A DNA stretch of 64,000 nt from Poecilobothrus nobilitatus. Its lineage: Eukaryota > Arthropoda > Insecta > Diptera > Dolichopodidae. The position numbers and the translations under genes are program-made. Of this stretch, positions 52,581 through 64,000 are shown one piece after another; position 1 is the first letter of the stretch, and every line of letters begins with the position of its first letter. A model generated the notes under the pieces. The model saw only the letters and a list, made by a program, of their open reading frames with translations. It had not been told where the DNA came from and did not search any database. The stretch lies in contig OX352774.1 in assembly GCA_947095535.1 (NCBI GenBank), forward strand, positions 241,453,825-241,517,824, written 5' to 3'.

Positions 52581-55500
52581 CAATTTCACTTTTCATATTT
52601 AAATACAGAGAAAAAATTAGATTTTGCATGAGAATACAAAACAATGAACACAAAATTGATTTCTGTCAATATTCAATTCACTTTTGACTCAGATGATCAG
52701 TTTAACATAAGCAATATATTTGTAAAAGTCATATGAGAAATATACATAGACTGAAATGGTCTTAAAACAGTATCTGATCATCGCACAATTTCAATCAAAA
52801 TCTTACAAAATTTTCAAATGCAATTTATATTTATCCTATAATAAGCTAGCTTAACTATTTTAATCTAATACTTATTATAAATTTTTATCCGTCAATTTAA
52901 AAAAAAGTTAAACATAAATAAAAAAAAAAATAAAAAAATCAATCAGCGGATATTTACAACACCCTTCAGCGTTTTTAATAAAAAACGTTCAACAAAGAAT
53001 AAAAAAAAAACCCTCCTAAATAAACATTTAATGCAACAACAAATAAAACAATTTTTAATAATACAGTATCTATAATAAATTATATATTAATATTGTATTA
53101 TATTGTCAAGTATCCTTAATGTGTCCTTTAAGTATCCTTTTTGAAAATCATATTTAATTCTTTATATTATTATGTATACATACAAAACTGAGACCTTTCT
53201 CTTTTTATTTTTATTTTATTAATATTAAATTATTTTTTAAATTCATGAATATTACTAATTTTTTTAATTTTTTTTTTTTGTCGAAATTTCATCCACATAC
53301 ATATACATACATGTATATATGTACATATGTATTTATTTACATATCACCAAATCATTTAAAAATGATTGCATTAACTTGGACTATTTTTAAAACTAAGAAA
53401 AAATACATTTTTTCTCTCACAAATTGTGATTGGAAATCAGTTGCGCACGACTCCCCTGAATATCAAAAAACCACAAAAACATACCCTATATCTCAGATAT
53501 GTCACAATAACAAAAAAGAAATATTACCGTTAATTTATTTGAACGCACGAAACCGATCTTAAACATGTTCTAAACACGCGAGATAAAAAATTCCATTTTT
53601 ATTTATTGTTTTTTTTTTTTCTTTTTTTTTGTCTGTTTCACCTTTCAGGTCAACATTTCACGGTATTTCTCCCACACATACACTAGTCTAAAAATAAAAT
53701 AATGTTAATAAAAAGAGACACCGATATCATTCTATTCCATACGGACAAGATAAGACAAAACGAAAAAAAAAAAACAAAACAAACAAGAAAAATTACGAAA
53801 AAATTCAATGAACCGTTAATTCAAAAATTAACCGCAACACAAGTTAACAAAACGATTGAGCCGCTCGATTGCTCAAAATAAACTAAAACGAAAATAAACT
53901 AAACTAAACTATTTGAGCAATTGTGAGATGATGATGGGTATGGGTTAAAAATGCATATTGCATACACTAAATTTTACAAACGAAAAGAATATCAGGGGGA
54001 AGTCAAGAAATTGTGAATATCAAAATAAAAACAAAAATCATGAAAATCAAAATACAAAAATAAAAGAAAAACCGGTACAAATAATAGCAATTTAAAAAAC
54101 AGCATGGTTTTTCTTTTGTATTTGTTTTTGTGTATTTTTGTTTTTTATTTAAATAGCATAACCATGCAATGCCAATCTCCAACTTAAAGACAGATTTTAT
54201 TTTTAAAAGAGAAAGAGAAAAATGAGAGTGAGAGTGATTGTCATGCAAGTGTTACAACAGTATATGTTGTAACTTTTTTTATGGAGAATTATGATGTTTA
54301 TAGACACAATTTTAAATATAAGTCCGGACATATGTTTATAAACTATTGTTTTTGGAAGGAATCTAAATTATATTTTATCAACATTTAAAAATTTGTTTCT
54401 AATTGTACGTACCTTGAAATTGTTTCCCAACATATTTACAATAAGAATACATATTTTACAACATTAGATAGGTATTCTTTTCTGCAAAACATTTCATACA
54501 CAAAAATAATTAATTTTTATTTAGATGCAACTAAATTAATTTAGGGGATTAAAAGATCTCATTTTTTCCTTGATGTTATGATCGTAGCAGTTCTAACTAT
54601 TCTATAATAAGGCAATATAAGTCTAGATGTTTTATTTAAAATTTATGTTTTATTTTAATGAAAATGGACTGCATTATTTTCTCTTTATTGTACTTAATAA
54701 TATTGTTTTTGAAAATAATTAAAAAGAATTGAAGGGTAGAAAATAGTTTAATCTAAAATATATTCAATAATTTTACTATTAGAACTTGTTAAATTATGTA
54801 TAAAATTAAATTATAATTTATAGTAATATCAAAATTTTACAGAAACTATCATTTAAATATATAACTAAAACAATGTATTACTTCTTTATAATATTAATTA
54901 AAATCTTTTAAGAAAAAATTAAGAAAAATTGAATAGACTCATTGAATTGACACTAAAATTGTAACACTTTATTCGTATCATAAATTACAGCATCAGTAAA
55001 GTGGAAAATTCTACTATGGAAAATTATTTCAAACATATTATCGTTAATTGACTATATATTTATCTTACATATGTTTTACAGTTAATCGTATACATATGTA
55101 CATACATACTTTATTTCTTTAATGTACTTTTTTTTTCAATATTACGGCCAGGAATCCAATGGTATTATACTCTAAAACAGGTATATACTCCTACTTTTAT
55201 ACTAAAGGGACGAAATACAACTAATCTTCAACCAATAGTAAATTTTACTTGAGCTCACAATTCGCAATATGTTTATCAACATTATAACACACGCACAACT
55301 TTTTCCTAAGTCTATGTTGCTAATATAATATAATGTATAGCAGTATCAATTTTTTATTTTAAAGTTTCAGAACAATAATATGTATATATACATCGTATAA
55401 AAACATATTGTACAGCCACAATTAAGTTTCCATAAAAAGAATAAAAAATCTACGAACATAAAGCAACATTGCTATACTTATACTGCACATAACAAAAAAT

Positions 55501-58500
55501 GTATCTACATTTTATATACTATTATATTCCTATTATTGCTATCAGTGTATACAAGAGCGCAACAGGAGCATTAAACTACAAGACAACACCTTCAAAATAA
55601 AAAACAAAAGACCATCGAACTTGTCGCAATATTAAATTGTTGTTATATCATTCTAATTTTTTTTTTCTATAGTCGCTTTTATAATTTATTTAGATACATG
55701 TTTATGATAAGAATAGAGATACACAATAAGTATGTTTGTCATTTTTGTGGTGTTACATTATTTTGTTACATCATGTTGTGTATCAAAACAATGGAGTCTA
55801 GATGACTGGCGAGACAAGACAAGATAATATAGAAGAAAAAATAAAGAAAAAAAAAGAAGAAAAAACACAGCTATCGAATACAAAACATTTTGTTTAAATG
55901 CTAGACAGAATGGCAAAATAAGAACATAGAAAGAAAAAAAAAAAACCGATGATATTGCCTCTATTAAAGTATTATTTTTGCATTTATTTACATATATACG
56001 TACGATACAATATATTGATATGTATAGCAACATTTAAATATACAAAATTTATAGTTGAATAAGGGAGGATGATTTGTACGTAGCATATTGTGTTCGCATA
56101 TTAATAGGTATGCATAATGCATATGTATTATAATAATAATTTAATATTAATAGAAATACATAACTACATATATATGTATGTATAGAAATGAAAATTTGAC
56201 TGTTGCTAAAGGATACAAAATTTGTTGTTGTTTACTTTTTTAATGAAAAAAAAATTTTTAATGCATATTAAAAATTAGAAAAAAAAAAAAATATTTCAAA
56301 AAAAATTTTCATTCATGCATTGTAACATTATCCAAGTAATTTTTAAGAGTAGCCAGCCAGAGTAAAAGAATATTAAGGACATTTTTCAAGTAAAAAATAA
56401 AAAACGGTAACAAAAATAGAATTTTTATTATTATGAATATATTTAAGGACATTTTTTTTTTTACTAATTATATTGCCATATTCTGAACATTCACTGTATA
56501 GACGGTCGAAGGTTGATACCTAATGGTAGTTAACTAAAGGTAAAAAAAAAAAAAAAAATAGAAAATGACCAGTCGGTAATAAAAAAAAAAAACTGAAAAT
56601 GATAATAATGAGAAAGTAATGAATATAAAGTAGCCTGTAATACAAGTATCTAGTATAAGTTAGCACAAAAAAAAAAGAAGAGATTTAAAGAAAAAAAAGA
56701 AGAGACTTAAAGAAAAAAAAAAAAAGAAACAGCAAAATAAATAAACGATGGTATTTTGTTTGTGTATAGAAAGCACAGGAACATACTTTTTAGCAACATT
56801 TGGAAATAATATTTTTTAAAAGGAAGTGTTTAAGAATTTGAATATTATTATTAAAAACTTTCGTAAATCGGAATAACAATTTGAAAAGGAGGGGGTTGAT
56901 AGTAAACAAAAATATGTTGATGCAATTTTTAAAGAGTAAAAATTTAATGATTTTATTTTCTGTTTAAAAATTTGTAAAAGGTATTTGATACAGATTGGTA
57001 CTGATTGTAAATTTTTTTTTTTTTGTATATGCCATAGTGTGTGTGTTTAATAGGAAATTAAAAAGTAGGTATATATATAGTTTGCTCCAAAAAAAAACAA
57101 AAATCTGAATACATGAAAATATGAAGGATAAAAAATGAAAAAATAAAGCAAAAAAAAAAAACAGACTGTTAATGACAGGTCGAATAAATTTCAATTTTCA
57201 AGCTCGATTAGCATGTTCTACACTGTATTATATGGTGTATACAATGTACTCTATATATTTTACAGAAGTTAATTTTTTTTCGTTGAGGGGTTGCCGTAAT
57301 TCGTTTTTTTTTTTTTTGGTATTATTATCATTATTATTTTTTGGTAATGGTAACGTTGGAAAAGTGTCCTTTTTTTTATTGCATGTATAAGTATTTAATT
57401 GAATAATTTTTTATTCACCGAATTTTTTTTTGTTGTAAATTATGACTAGTTATATTTGAAGATTTTTTAATGTGCTTTGTAATTTAATTTTTGATTAAAA
57501 GTGTTGGGGATTAAAAGTTTTTTATTATTTGGTTTGGAATTTTTTGGAAAATTGATTAAAAAAGAAAAAAAATTTTAAGGATTATAATAATGTGTTGTTG
57601 CGTACAATGGAAAAAATGTATTTAAATATAGTAAAATAGGGTTTGTATAAATATTGTAGGTATATCCAGTCAATTTTGGTTGAAAGAATTTTTGTATTCT
57701 AGAGTATAGGTAGTAGAATTGATGAATTTAATACACCGAAAAATATCTATTGCAACCATGTGTTCTTTCTTTTTTTCACATATACATAAAAAGTTTTGTA
57801 TAGTATTATATTTTGTATTGTATTAAAAGTATATACATAAAAGTTCATTTTGAAAAAAAGTTGATAGGCATTTGAGAGGCATTCAGAAAATACAAAAAAA
57901 AAATTGAACTTAAAGCTTATGTTAAATGAAAAATGGTACAAATCCAGAAATGAATGATAAAACAATTAAAGCATGAAAATTTCATGTCAATCAAATTAAT
58001 AACAGTAAATTAAATTGATACATAAGCCATTATTCATAAGTTAAAACAGATTGCACGTTATATAAGTTTAGAATAGGAAAAAAGAATGTGTATTTTGTCC
58101 ATATTTGAAACTAAATGTTGATTAAACTGAGTTGATTAATAAAGCTAAATTACGAACACTATTATGTTCTCAAATTTCAGTTAAAGTTTAAATTTTAAGG
58201 GAAGGAAAATATCATGTACAAAAAATATAATTGATTTTCTTAATCTTAAAGTAAATATGTTATATCTATTACTACTTTTTTAAAATTTTGTTTTAATGTG
58301 AACCTTAGTGGTCTCCTGTCAAAAAAAAAACCGTATTGAATGCACCTAATCTCGCACTATAATTGGTAAATTAATTAAAACTTTAAAAAATTTCGAATTG
58401 AAATTAAGTAAATTCAAACAAAAAAAATTAAATATTAAAGTTCTTTTCCAATATAAAATAACAACTCAATAAATAACATTAATTGTATAGGTAAAAAGTT

Positions 58501-58719
58501 CTTATTCGACTAGAAACATTTTAAAAAAAAAGCAACATTATACAAAAAATAAATGCTTTAAATATTTGCCACACTCAACATTTTTTTTATTTAATATAAA
58601 TATTCCGAAATTAATTATCGTAGACACAATCCCATAAATAATATATCACCAATCATTTCTTATATTCTTAAAATTCGAATAAAAATTTTTTTTTTTAATT
58701 TCAACAACAAAAAACTCAC

Positions 58720-59105
58720 CTATTTGTAATCATTGTATCAGCATTTCCATTTTCTAAATTCGCTGTAACTGATTTCGATAAAGCACCTGATGCTTGTTGA
58801 GTTTGTTGTTGTTGTTGATTTGATGATTGTTGTCCCTGCTGTTGTTGTTGTTTTTGATCTGTATTCTGCTGTTGTAGATTTTGTTGTGATTTATTAAATG
58901 TATCTGAACTTTTGGTTGTTGTCAATGCTAAACTAGTGAGTGCTCTTTGTTGTTGTTTTGATTGTTGTTTATAACGGCTTAAAGCAAAAAATAATGCTAG
59001 AACTGCTTTTAAACGACCAGAACAAATATCATTTGTTGTTATATTGTCTAATCCACCAACAGAATGTTGTCTTAATATATTAAGGCAGGAATTAACGTTA
59101 TCGTA
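58720..59105 (-). CDS. sick: navigator exon A: C-terminal part of CH domain
   Basis: Internal coding exon of 386 nt, phase 0 at its start (acceptor TTTTTTACAG before TACGATAAC) and phase 2 at its end (AATAG then GTGAGT). It encodes 128 residues plus two bases. Residues 1-50 read YDNVNSCLNIL... then GRLKAVLALFFALSRYKQQ, the last helices of the calponin-homology domain in NAV2-type proteins (NVNxCLxFL... LKAILGLFFSLSRYKQQ). The rest is a Gln/Ser/Thr/Asn-rich linker with several short poly-Gln runs, ending DTMITN and R completed by the next exon. The ATG at 58925 inside this exon is not a start, because the conserved domain lies upstream of it in the same frame. The first part of the CH domain must be in exons beyond 64000. 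In the family the CH domain marks the long, NAV2/NAV3-like form. Confidence 0.92.
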
Positions 59106-59714
59106 CTGTAAAAAATTTAAAAGTAAAAATATTTTTTTTATTAATAAATTTGATTTTTTTTTTATTTTTTTGTTGCTTAAAAATTTGTAATTTTAAAAAT
59201 AGAAAAGTAGGTTCATTTCTCATTAAGGAATATTGTCATTGCAGATAAAAATAATTTACTAGGTCATTTATGTTTTGTTAGTTTTGTTTTGTGTTTTTTT
59301 TGTAATATGAGAAAAATATTGTTTGTACATAATTACTATGTAATAATAAACAAGTTTTAATGGATATAAAATATGGAATAAATAAAGAATGAACTTATGT
59401 GAACTTCTTAAAAGCATTTAAAAATTTTGTCGCCAAAATTAATTGTAGTAAATTTGTATGCATTTTATGATAACGATTACATTTTCTTGTCATAAAGATT
59501 TTTGTTTTAGTAATTTAAAAGTTTTTTTGTAAAGGACTGAATAATTATATTCTAATACATTCATTTCATTTAAAATCTATTCATTAAAAATCTACTTTAG
59601 ATTTAACAGTTTTCTTATTTTATTCTTTATTTATTTATATTAATATTACAAATCACGTAGAATATTGCAGTATTACAAAACCATAAGCTACTAATGCCGT
59701 TATAAGTCAAATCT

Positions 59715-59900
59715 TCTTCTTCATGGTTCCTCTCCATTATGGAGGTTGGTTATCATCGCTTAAATTTTTTTTTCTTGATATTATTGCTCTGAAAGAATCG
59801 ATGCTGGATGTGTTGAACCACTCTGTCAAATTCCCTATCCAAGATTTTCTTTTCTTGCCGCTGTTTTTAGTTCCTTAAATCAAACCTTAGTCCTGACTAG
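59715..59900 (-). pseudogene. LINE reverse-transcriptase C-terminal fragment
   Basis: Minus-strand translation gives GKKRKSWIGNLTEWFN, then SIDSFRAIISRKKN, then DNQPP and WRGTMKKK. This is the pattern of the extreme C terminus of many insect endonuclease/RT proteins (RRxxSWLxNLRxWTG ... LFRxAxNRxxxxxxxAN...G). It has an in-frame stop near the end and no upstream RT. A short dead fragment. Confidence 0.65.
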
Positions 59901-60051
59901 CTGAAATATTCTATAGTTTTTACCTCGCATGATGTGATAAGTCGAATACTATTATAAATTTATGCATTAATATTATTTATTTTGTTTATATTATATATAC
60001 TATATTTCGTAGCTATGAGGATTTGTTTTCAATTAATAATACTTGCTAATT

Positions 60052-60090
60052 TTTCAGGATTTGAGCCCGGACTCCCTCGGTTAATAATTC
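60052..60090 (-). repeat. possible tRNA/SINE B-box fragment
   Basis: On the minus strand ACCGAGGGAGTCCGGGCTCAAATCC resembles the end of a tRNA with its B box (compare GGTTCAAATCT near 41495). There is no clear A box. Weak. Confidence 0.3.
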
Positions 60091-60168
60091 ACCTGCTTTT
60101 ACAAAAATATATCAGAGAAAGAAAACGCCATCACAAATATAAGAAATATCATTATAAAAGAAAAGGGC

Positions 60169-60660
60169 AGAATTAAGTTAATATGGGTCCTCGGTCACAC
60201 GGGTATATCTGCTAACGAAAAAGTGGATAAAGAAGCAAAGATGGCAACTAAGAGCCCACATACCAAGAACTTTCATCAATGCTAAAAACCAAATAAGAAT
60301 ATATTACAACAATTTGAAACAATAAGGAAGGGAAACATTCGGGAATATTACTACGGGATATATTTCATATAAAAAAGAATATCACAGTAGTCAAAACGAA
60401 AAGTCGCAAAAACGACATAAGAATAACGAGATTAAGATTGGAAACCACACTGGTCACTCATAAGTACATTTTCGACAAAATATCACCCCCATTATGTACC
60501 TTTTGTAATCAACAACTTACTATAAAGCACATAATTCTGGATCAATATCATACACAAGATTTCACTTCAAACTTTAATGTGTAAAAACCAGGAAGATATA
60601 GAAAACATCAAAAATCGATTGGAGCTATTTGGAATTTGGGACGATATATAAAACCAATAT
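60169..60660 (+). pseudogene. LINE fragment: RNase H and C-terminal zinc-knuckle region (I-like)
   Basis: The first piece (60169-60280) reads IKLIWVLGHTGISANEKVDK then EAKMAT, the last RNase H motif (WVPGHxGIxGNExAD) of I-clade LINEs. Here Pro is Leu, His is kept and the final catalytic Asp is kept (VDK). The second piece (60420-60555) reads RITRLRLETTLVTHKY, then PPLCTFCNQQLTIKHIILD, matching the TRLRxGHTxLTHxY...PxCxxCxxxLTxxHIL tail of ORF2, with the last Cys of the C-C-H-C set missing. ENIKNRLELFGIWDDI (about 60590-60650) is the end. Broken by stops; dead. Confidence 0.8.
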
Positions 60661-61956
60661 AGAATAGAGTAAGAAGCAAAACGATGATAAGAGAAGGAAG
60701 ATCATATAAACTGAAAAAGACAAAATAAACTGAATTTAGTTTTTTAGTCTTTTTTCTTTTGGTAAAATAATAATTATTGGTAAAACAATGAATTAAGGAA
60801 AATGTAAAGAAGTAATCCATCCATAGATTAAGAAATATATTATTAATATGAAACTAATGTAATATACTGACCCACATCCGAAGGGAAAAGAGTTATTCAA
60901 ATTAAATTGTAATATTTATATTACAAATTTAATAAAAAATAAATAATAAATAAATAAAAAAATACCTAAGAATATTAACTATGTAATTAATTATATTGCA
61001 TATATTTAGGGGCATCAAAAAAATTTAATATTAAATTATAAATTATTTTTGTTCTACTTTAATTTTTACGATTATAATTTAAAATATTTTTTAAACCTAT
61101 TCATTTTACTTCAGTTATAGCAGCTATAGTTTGTCTAAACTATATTATTTTCTTTTTATGAATAACTAATATTACGCCTACAATTTATGCAAACAAAAAA
61201 AAAGCAATATATGTATATACCTTCCAGTTTTTTTTTATTTTGTTTATTTTCATATTCTAAAGGTATTCATTCTTATAAATATAACAAAAATTCAAAATAT
61301 TGCATATCGATTTTCAATTTCAATAAACTTTACCAAAGAAAAATCCTATTACAAAAAAAAAAAAAAAAACAAAAAAGAAATTTTCTTCGACGTTTTTAAT
61401 TTAACTGGAAACAATAAATTTTCTTGACAATTTAATTGGAAAATAATTACTATTGATAGGGAAATAACAGTTAAACGAAATAGACAAAATTAATAACCAA
61501 TATTTAATATTGTATATTTGTTACCATATACAATGGTTATAAAATTTAACTAAAGAACTAAATACCAATAAAGAAATGAAAATATTATGTAGTCCCTATA
61601 TGGATATTTTATTTTACGTCTTTTATTGATTCGTTATGATTCGATTCTACATCATAATTAGAATAAAATGGTTTTTATGTTTACTAAATTTCATTTTTCT
61701 AGACATTTTTCTCCTATTATTCTTGTATATTTATTAAACATGTATTTTCTGATCATGGATCTCTTTTATATTTACTTACTTAATATTTTCAATTTTTAAA
61801 AATGATTTAAGGCAGTTTTTTTTTGATAATGTTAATTTTGGTTTTAAAATTTTCTCAAATCAATTTTCCATTTTCCACTTATTTGAAAAGTTTGAAAAAA
61901 ATGAATATTTTCCTTTAAAATCCTATACAAAATATAAAAATGACTTAGATATAAAA

Positions 61957-61960
<4 letters not shown>

Positions 61961-61988
<28 letters not shown>
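61961..61988. repeat. (AT)n microsatellite
   Basis: Perfect AT dinucleotide run. Confidence 0.95.
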
Positions 61989-61997
<9 letters not shown>

Positions 61998-63266
61998 GTA
62001 TATTCAAAACTTATATTGAATCATTAAAATGTGAATATAACCTTTATAAAGAATTGAAATATAACGGACATTATCATTTTAGCATAAATAAATATAATGA
62101 AAGCCAATTAAATATTGATTTTGAAAGGTTAATATACAGTTCCTTTATTGGTATTTTCTATTTAAAGGATACCATACTTCTCGAATATAAATACAAATAC
62201 GACAACATTATATATGTATATATAAAATTATATATAAAACAATAGTTATATAATGTGTAAATGAATCAATACTATATCTACAATATTGACCACAAAAATT
62301 GGTAACTTTTTGGTTTTTCTTATTTAGTCGACTAGGGGTTTTCTATTTGATTACCTGCAATAATTAAAATTTTAATATCTGATTTTTTTTTGGTTTCTTA
62401 TATTTTTATATAATTATTAAATTTTCCATGGTTTAATTTTAAATATTGATTTTGATGAAAATTTGGATAGAATATTAAATAGAAATGGTACAGTAAAAGA
62501 CAATAAGAAAAAAATTTAATATAGAGTTGCTTAGTGCAATATGTATTCTACTTTAGTAAGTATTTAAGATATTATAAGTTTCTATGAGGAGAGAACCTGG
62601 CTAAAATCATACGTAATTTTGTGCAGCCATGATGCAAGTTCTCTCAAAAAAAACTTAAAATATATTGAATTGTATGGAATATGCTACAATTAACCTAGTC
62701 ATTAGTTTTTAGTGTTTTAGTTAGTCTTTACGCAGCTAAAGAAAAAGGTTGATCATTGTTATATAACTTGTACGTTTTCAATACGTTTTGTAGTGTCAAA
62801 TGTGTTATGTTGTCATATTTGTTATCCATACAATTTTGTTCTTCTTTTGAATTTCTTTCTTCAATTATGTTCTTTTTTTCCTCAGAGATGAGTTTAGCAT
62901 AGAAATTTATTGTAGAAGTAGAAAAATAACCCAACTTATGTAAAAACAAATCCTCGGATATATAAAGAAATAAATTCATGTCAACAAGTTATTTATTCAC
63001 AAAATAATATTCTAGGTCTTAAGGGGTTATAAAAAATTCCTCTAATAAGTTTAGAATTTGGATAGCAAAGAATATAATAAATTATATACACTGGATTTCA
63101 TTCGTAAATATATGTTTAAAAAAAATATCTTCGGGATATTCATTAACAATGGTAGAAAAATTTCGGTGGATCTATGGTAGAAAAATTTCGATAAAATGAA
63201 AGTAATTAAGTCAAATTAAATTTCCAAAACATTTTATATTCAACATGATACTTCGCATAAGTATTA

Positions 63267-63758
63267 AGGTGAAGGCCCAGTGTACGCTTTTTTGCTTTGC
63301 TTGCTTTACACGCTTTGACAGTTGAAATAAATTACATTGTATCTTATGTAGCAACGCCCAATGACAAAGTAATCAAAGCGAAACAAAGTAAGAAAAGTTC
63401 AAAATAGACCAATTTTCAATTAGACACTTAGCTTTATTTACTTTGACATTTAAAATAATATTTAAAACGTCAAATTTGAATTATTGAATTGAATTTAAAA
63501 ACAAATAATTTTGTTTTTAAATAAATATTTCAATTATTGAAAAAAAAAATATTGAAAATTATTGATTATCAGAAATATCTTGCAAATCTTCCATTTTAAA
63601 CAACGAAATAAACAATAGCAAAAAAATTTAAATGTCAAATGTCAAGCAATTTAAAAGCGTACATTGGGATTTAAAATTACTTTGATTACTTTGCTTCGTT
63701 TATTCGCTTTTCAAAGCAAAGCAAGCGAAGCAAAAAAGTGTACATTGGGCTTTCACCT
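63267..63758. mobile_element. complete MITE, PIF/Harbinger-like
   Basis: The ends are inverted repeats of about 40 bp with four mismatches: AGGTGAAGGCCCAGTGTACG... on the left and AGGTGAAAGCCCAATGTACA... on the right read inward. Both are followed by CTTTTTTGCTT and GCTTGCTTT. TTA flanks both sides (63264-63266 and 63759-63761), fitting the TWA target duplication of PIF/Harbinger. Further in, CAAAGTAATCAAAG (63365-63378) is also inverted at 63679-63692, so much of the 492 bp can fold back. There is no coding capacity. High end identity and intact duplication suggest it is fairly young. The superfamily call rests on the TSD and is less sure than the element itself. Confidence 0.85.
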
Positions 63759-63957
63759 TTAAGAGTAAAATATTTCCTTCATTTGTCTTCAGCTATTATT
63801 TTTTAATTTATTTTTTATTATATTGCACATTTTTTTTTTTCATTTACTTTAATTATTATAATTTTTTCTCTCTCCTGTTAATATTAAGGACGAAATTTAT
63901 TACCAATAAAAATTAAATTTTGTTTTGTAATTTTTCTGATGAAAATTATATTAAATA

Positions 63958-63994
63958 TATAATTATATATATGTATATATATATATATATATTA
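63958..63994. repeat. (AT)n microsatellite
   Basis: TATA-rich dinucleotide run close to the window edge. Confidence 0.9.
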
Positions 63995-64000
63995 TAAAAT

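Larger units (their letters stand above)
29687..58719 (-). other. 29-kb stretch: intron of the long form, upstream flank of exon B
   Basis: For the CH-domain transcript this is part of one 50.7-kb intron (58719 to 8062). It contains the repeat features listed separately between 31 and 46 kb, plus microsatellites. The blocks 29.7-31.0, 32.8-35.9, 36.8-38.8, 39.4-41.5, 41.6-43.9, 44.9-45.4 and 46.2-58.7 kb show no gene that I can support. A 105-codon frame at 53245-53562 and a 123-codon frame at 46679-47050 lack any recognisable domain and are rich in Phe, Lys and Asn. Confidence 0.75.
1045..59105 (-). other. sick: neuron navigator gene, 5' half (sickie/NAV2 family)
   Basis: This is the span of the visible exons of one minus-strand gene. 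Exons A (58720-59105), C, D and E join in one frame, with phases A..AG|A..C, C..T|GT..D and D..GG|A..E. Exon B (29601-29686) is an alternative first exon that joins C in the same phase. Family knowledge: navigators are cytoskeletal proteins of growing axons. NAV2-type forms have an N-terminal CH domain, a long low-complexity middle that binds microtubules, coiled coils and a C-terminal AAA+ domain. Drosophila Sickie acts in mushroom-body axon growth through Rac-cofilin signalling and was also found in immune (Relish) signalling. Only the CH tail and the low-complexity middle are in the window; the start of the long form lies beyond 64000 and the C-terminal half lies before position 1. The family call rests on motifs in exons A and E; the symbol is given by homology. 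Confidence 0.88.
59106..64000 (-). other. intron upstream of exon A (partial)
   Basis: Ends in acceptor TTTTTTACAG at exon A; the donor lies outside the window. It holds two LINE fragments (59715-59900 minus, 60169-60660 plus), a B-box-like fragment (60052-60085), an (AT)n tract and a complete-looking MITE. I find no exon with the first part of the CH domain, so it must be beyond 64000. Confidence 0.8.

Noticed and set aside
53245..53562. 105-codon plus-strand frame
   Set aside because: No recognisable domain; begins in a T run and a TACATA microsatellite. Kept out for lack of any support.
58716..58925. Start codon at 58925 as an independent small Gln-rich gene
   Set aside because: The same frame continues upstream into a conserved CH-domain tail with a good acceptor at 59106.

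Overview
The window is very A+T-rich eukaryotic DNA, thick with A/T homopolymer tracts and microsatellites. It looks like insect DNA and most likely dipteran: a conserved neuron-navigator gene is recognisable, it carries fly-style poly-Gln, poly-His and poly-Asn tracts, its introns are long, and remnants of Tc1/IS630-like elements, LINEs and MITE/foldback elements lie in them. The species cannot be told from the sequence.

One protein-coding gene accounts for the whole window: the 5' half of the insect neuron navigator gene (Drosophila sickie, vertebrate NAV2/NAV3, worm unc-53), on the minus strand. Five coding exons can be placed to the base with matching splice phases. In transcript order they are exon A (59105-58720, C-terminal part of a calponin-homology domain), exon B (29686-29601, an alternative first coding exon), exon C (8061-7931, proline-rich with an SH3-ligand motif), exon D (3330-3240) and exon E (3177-1045, a 2.1-kb Ser/Gln-rich exon with the navigator signature motifs). 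A and B both end in the same phase, on AG, and both fit exon C. The gene can therefore make a long CH-domain protein (913 codons visible, start upstream of the window) and a shorter protein beginning MGNSSSS (813 codons visible) that lacks the CH domain and has an N-myristoylation-type start. The coiled-coil and AAA+ part of the protein lies beyond position 1.

Layout. 1-1044 is intron with nothing recognisable. 1045-3330 holds exons E and D around a 62-nt intron. 3331-7930 is an intron containing a dead 1.66-kb IS630/Tc1-like transposon whose inverted ends are built of 21-bp tandem repeats. 7931-8061 is exon C. 8062-29600 is a 21.5-kb intron with a LINE remnant (12.9-13.3 kb) and dispersed repeats (8.9-9.4 and 25.6-26.7 kb). 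29601-29686 is exon B. 29687-58719 is upstream flank for the short form and intron for the long form. It holds an inverted repeat pair (31.0-32.7 kb), related half copies (35.9-36.8 and 45.4-46.2 kb), another repeat composite (38.8-39.4 kb), a tRNA-derived fragment (41.5 kb) and a foldback element (44.0-44.8 kb). 58720-59105 is exon A. 59106-64000 is intron with LINE fragments (59.7-60.7 kb) and an apparently complete 492-bp MITE (63.27-63.76 kb).

I found no wholly new system. The best leads are the two alternative N termini (microtubule/actin-type CH domain versus a possible lipid anchor) and the inverted-repeat elements inside a transcribed intron, which could form long hairpin RNA.
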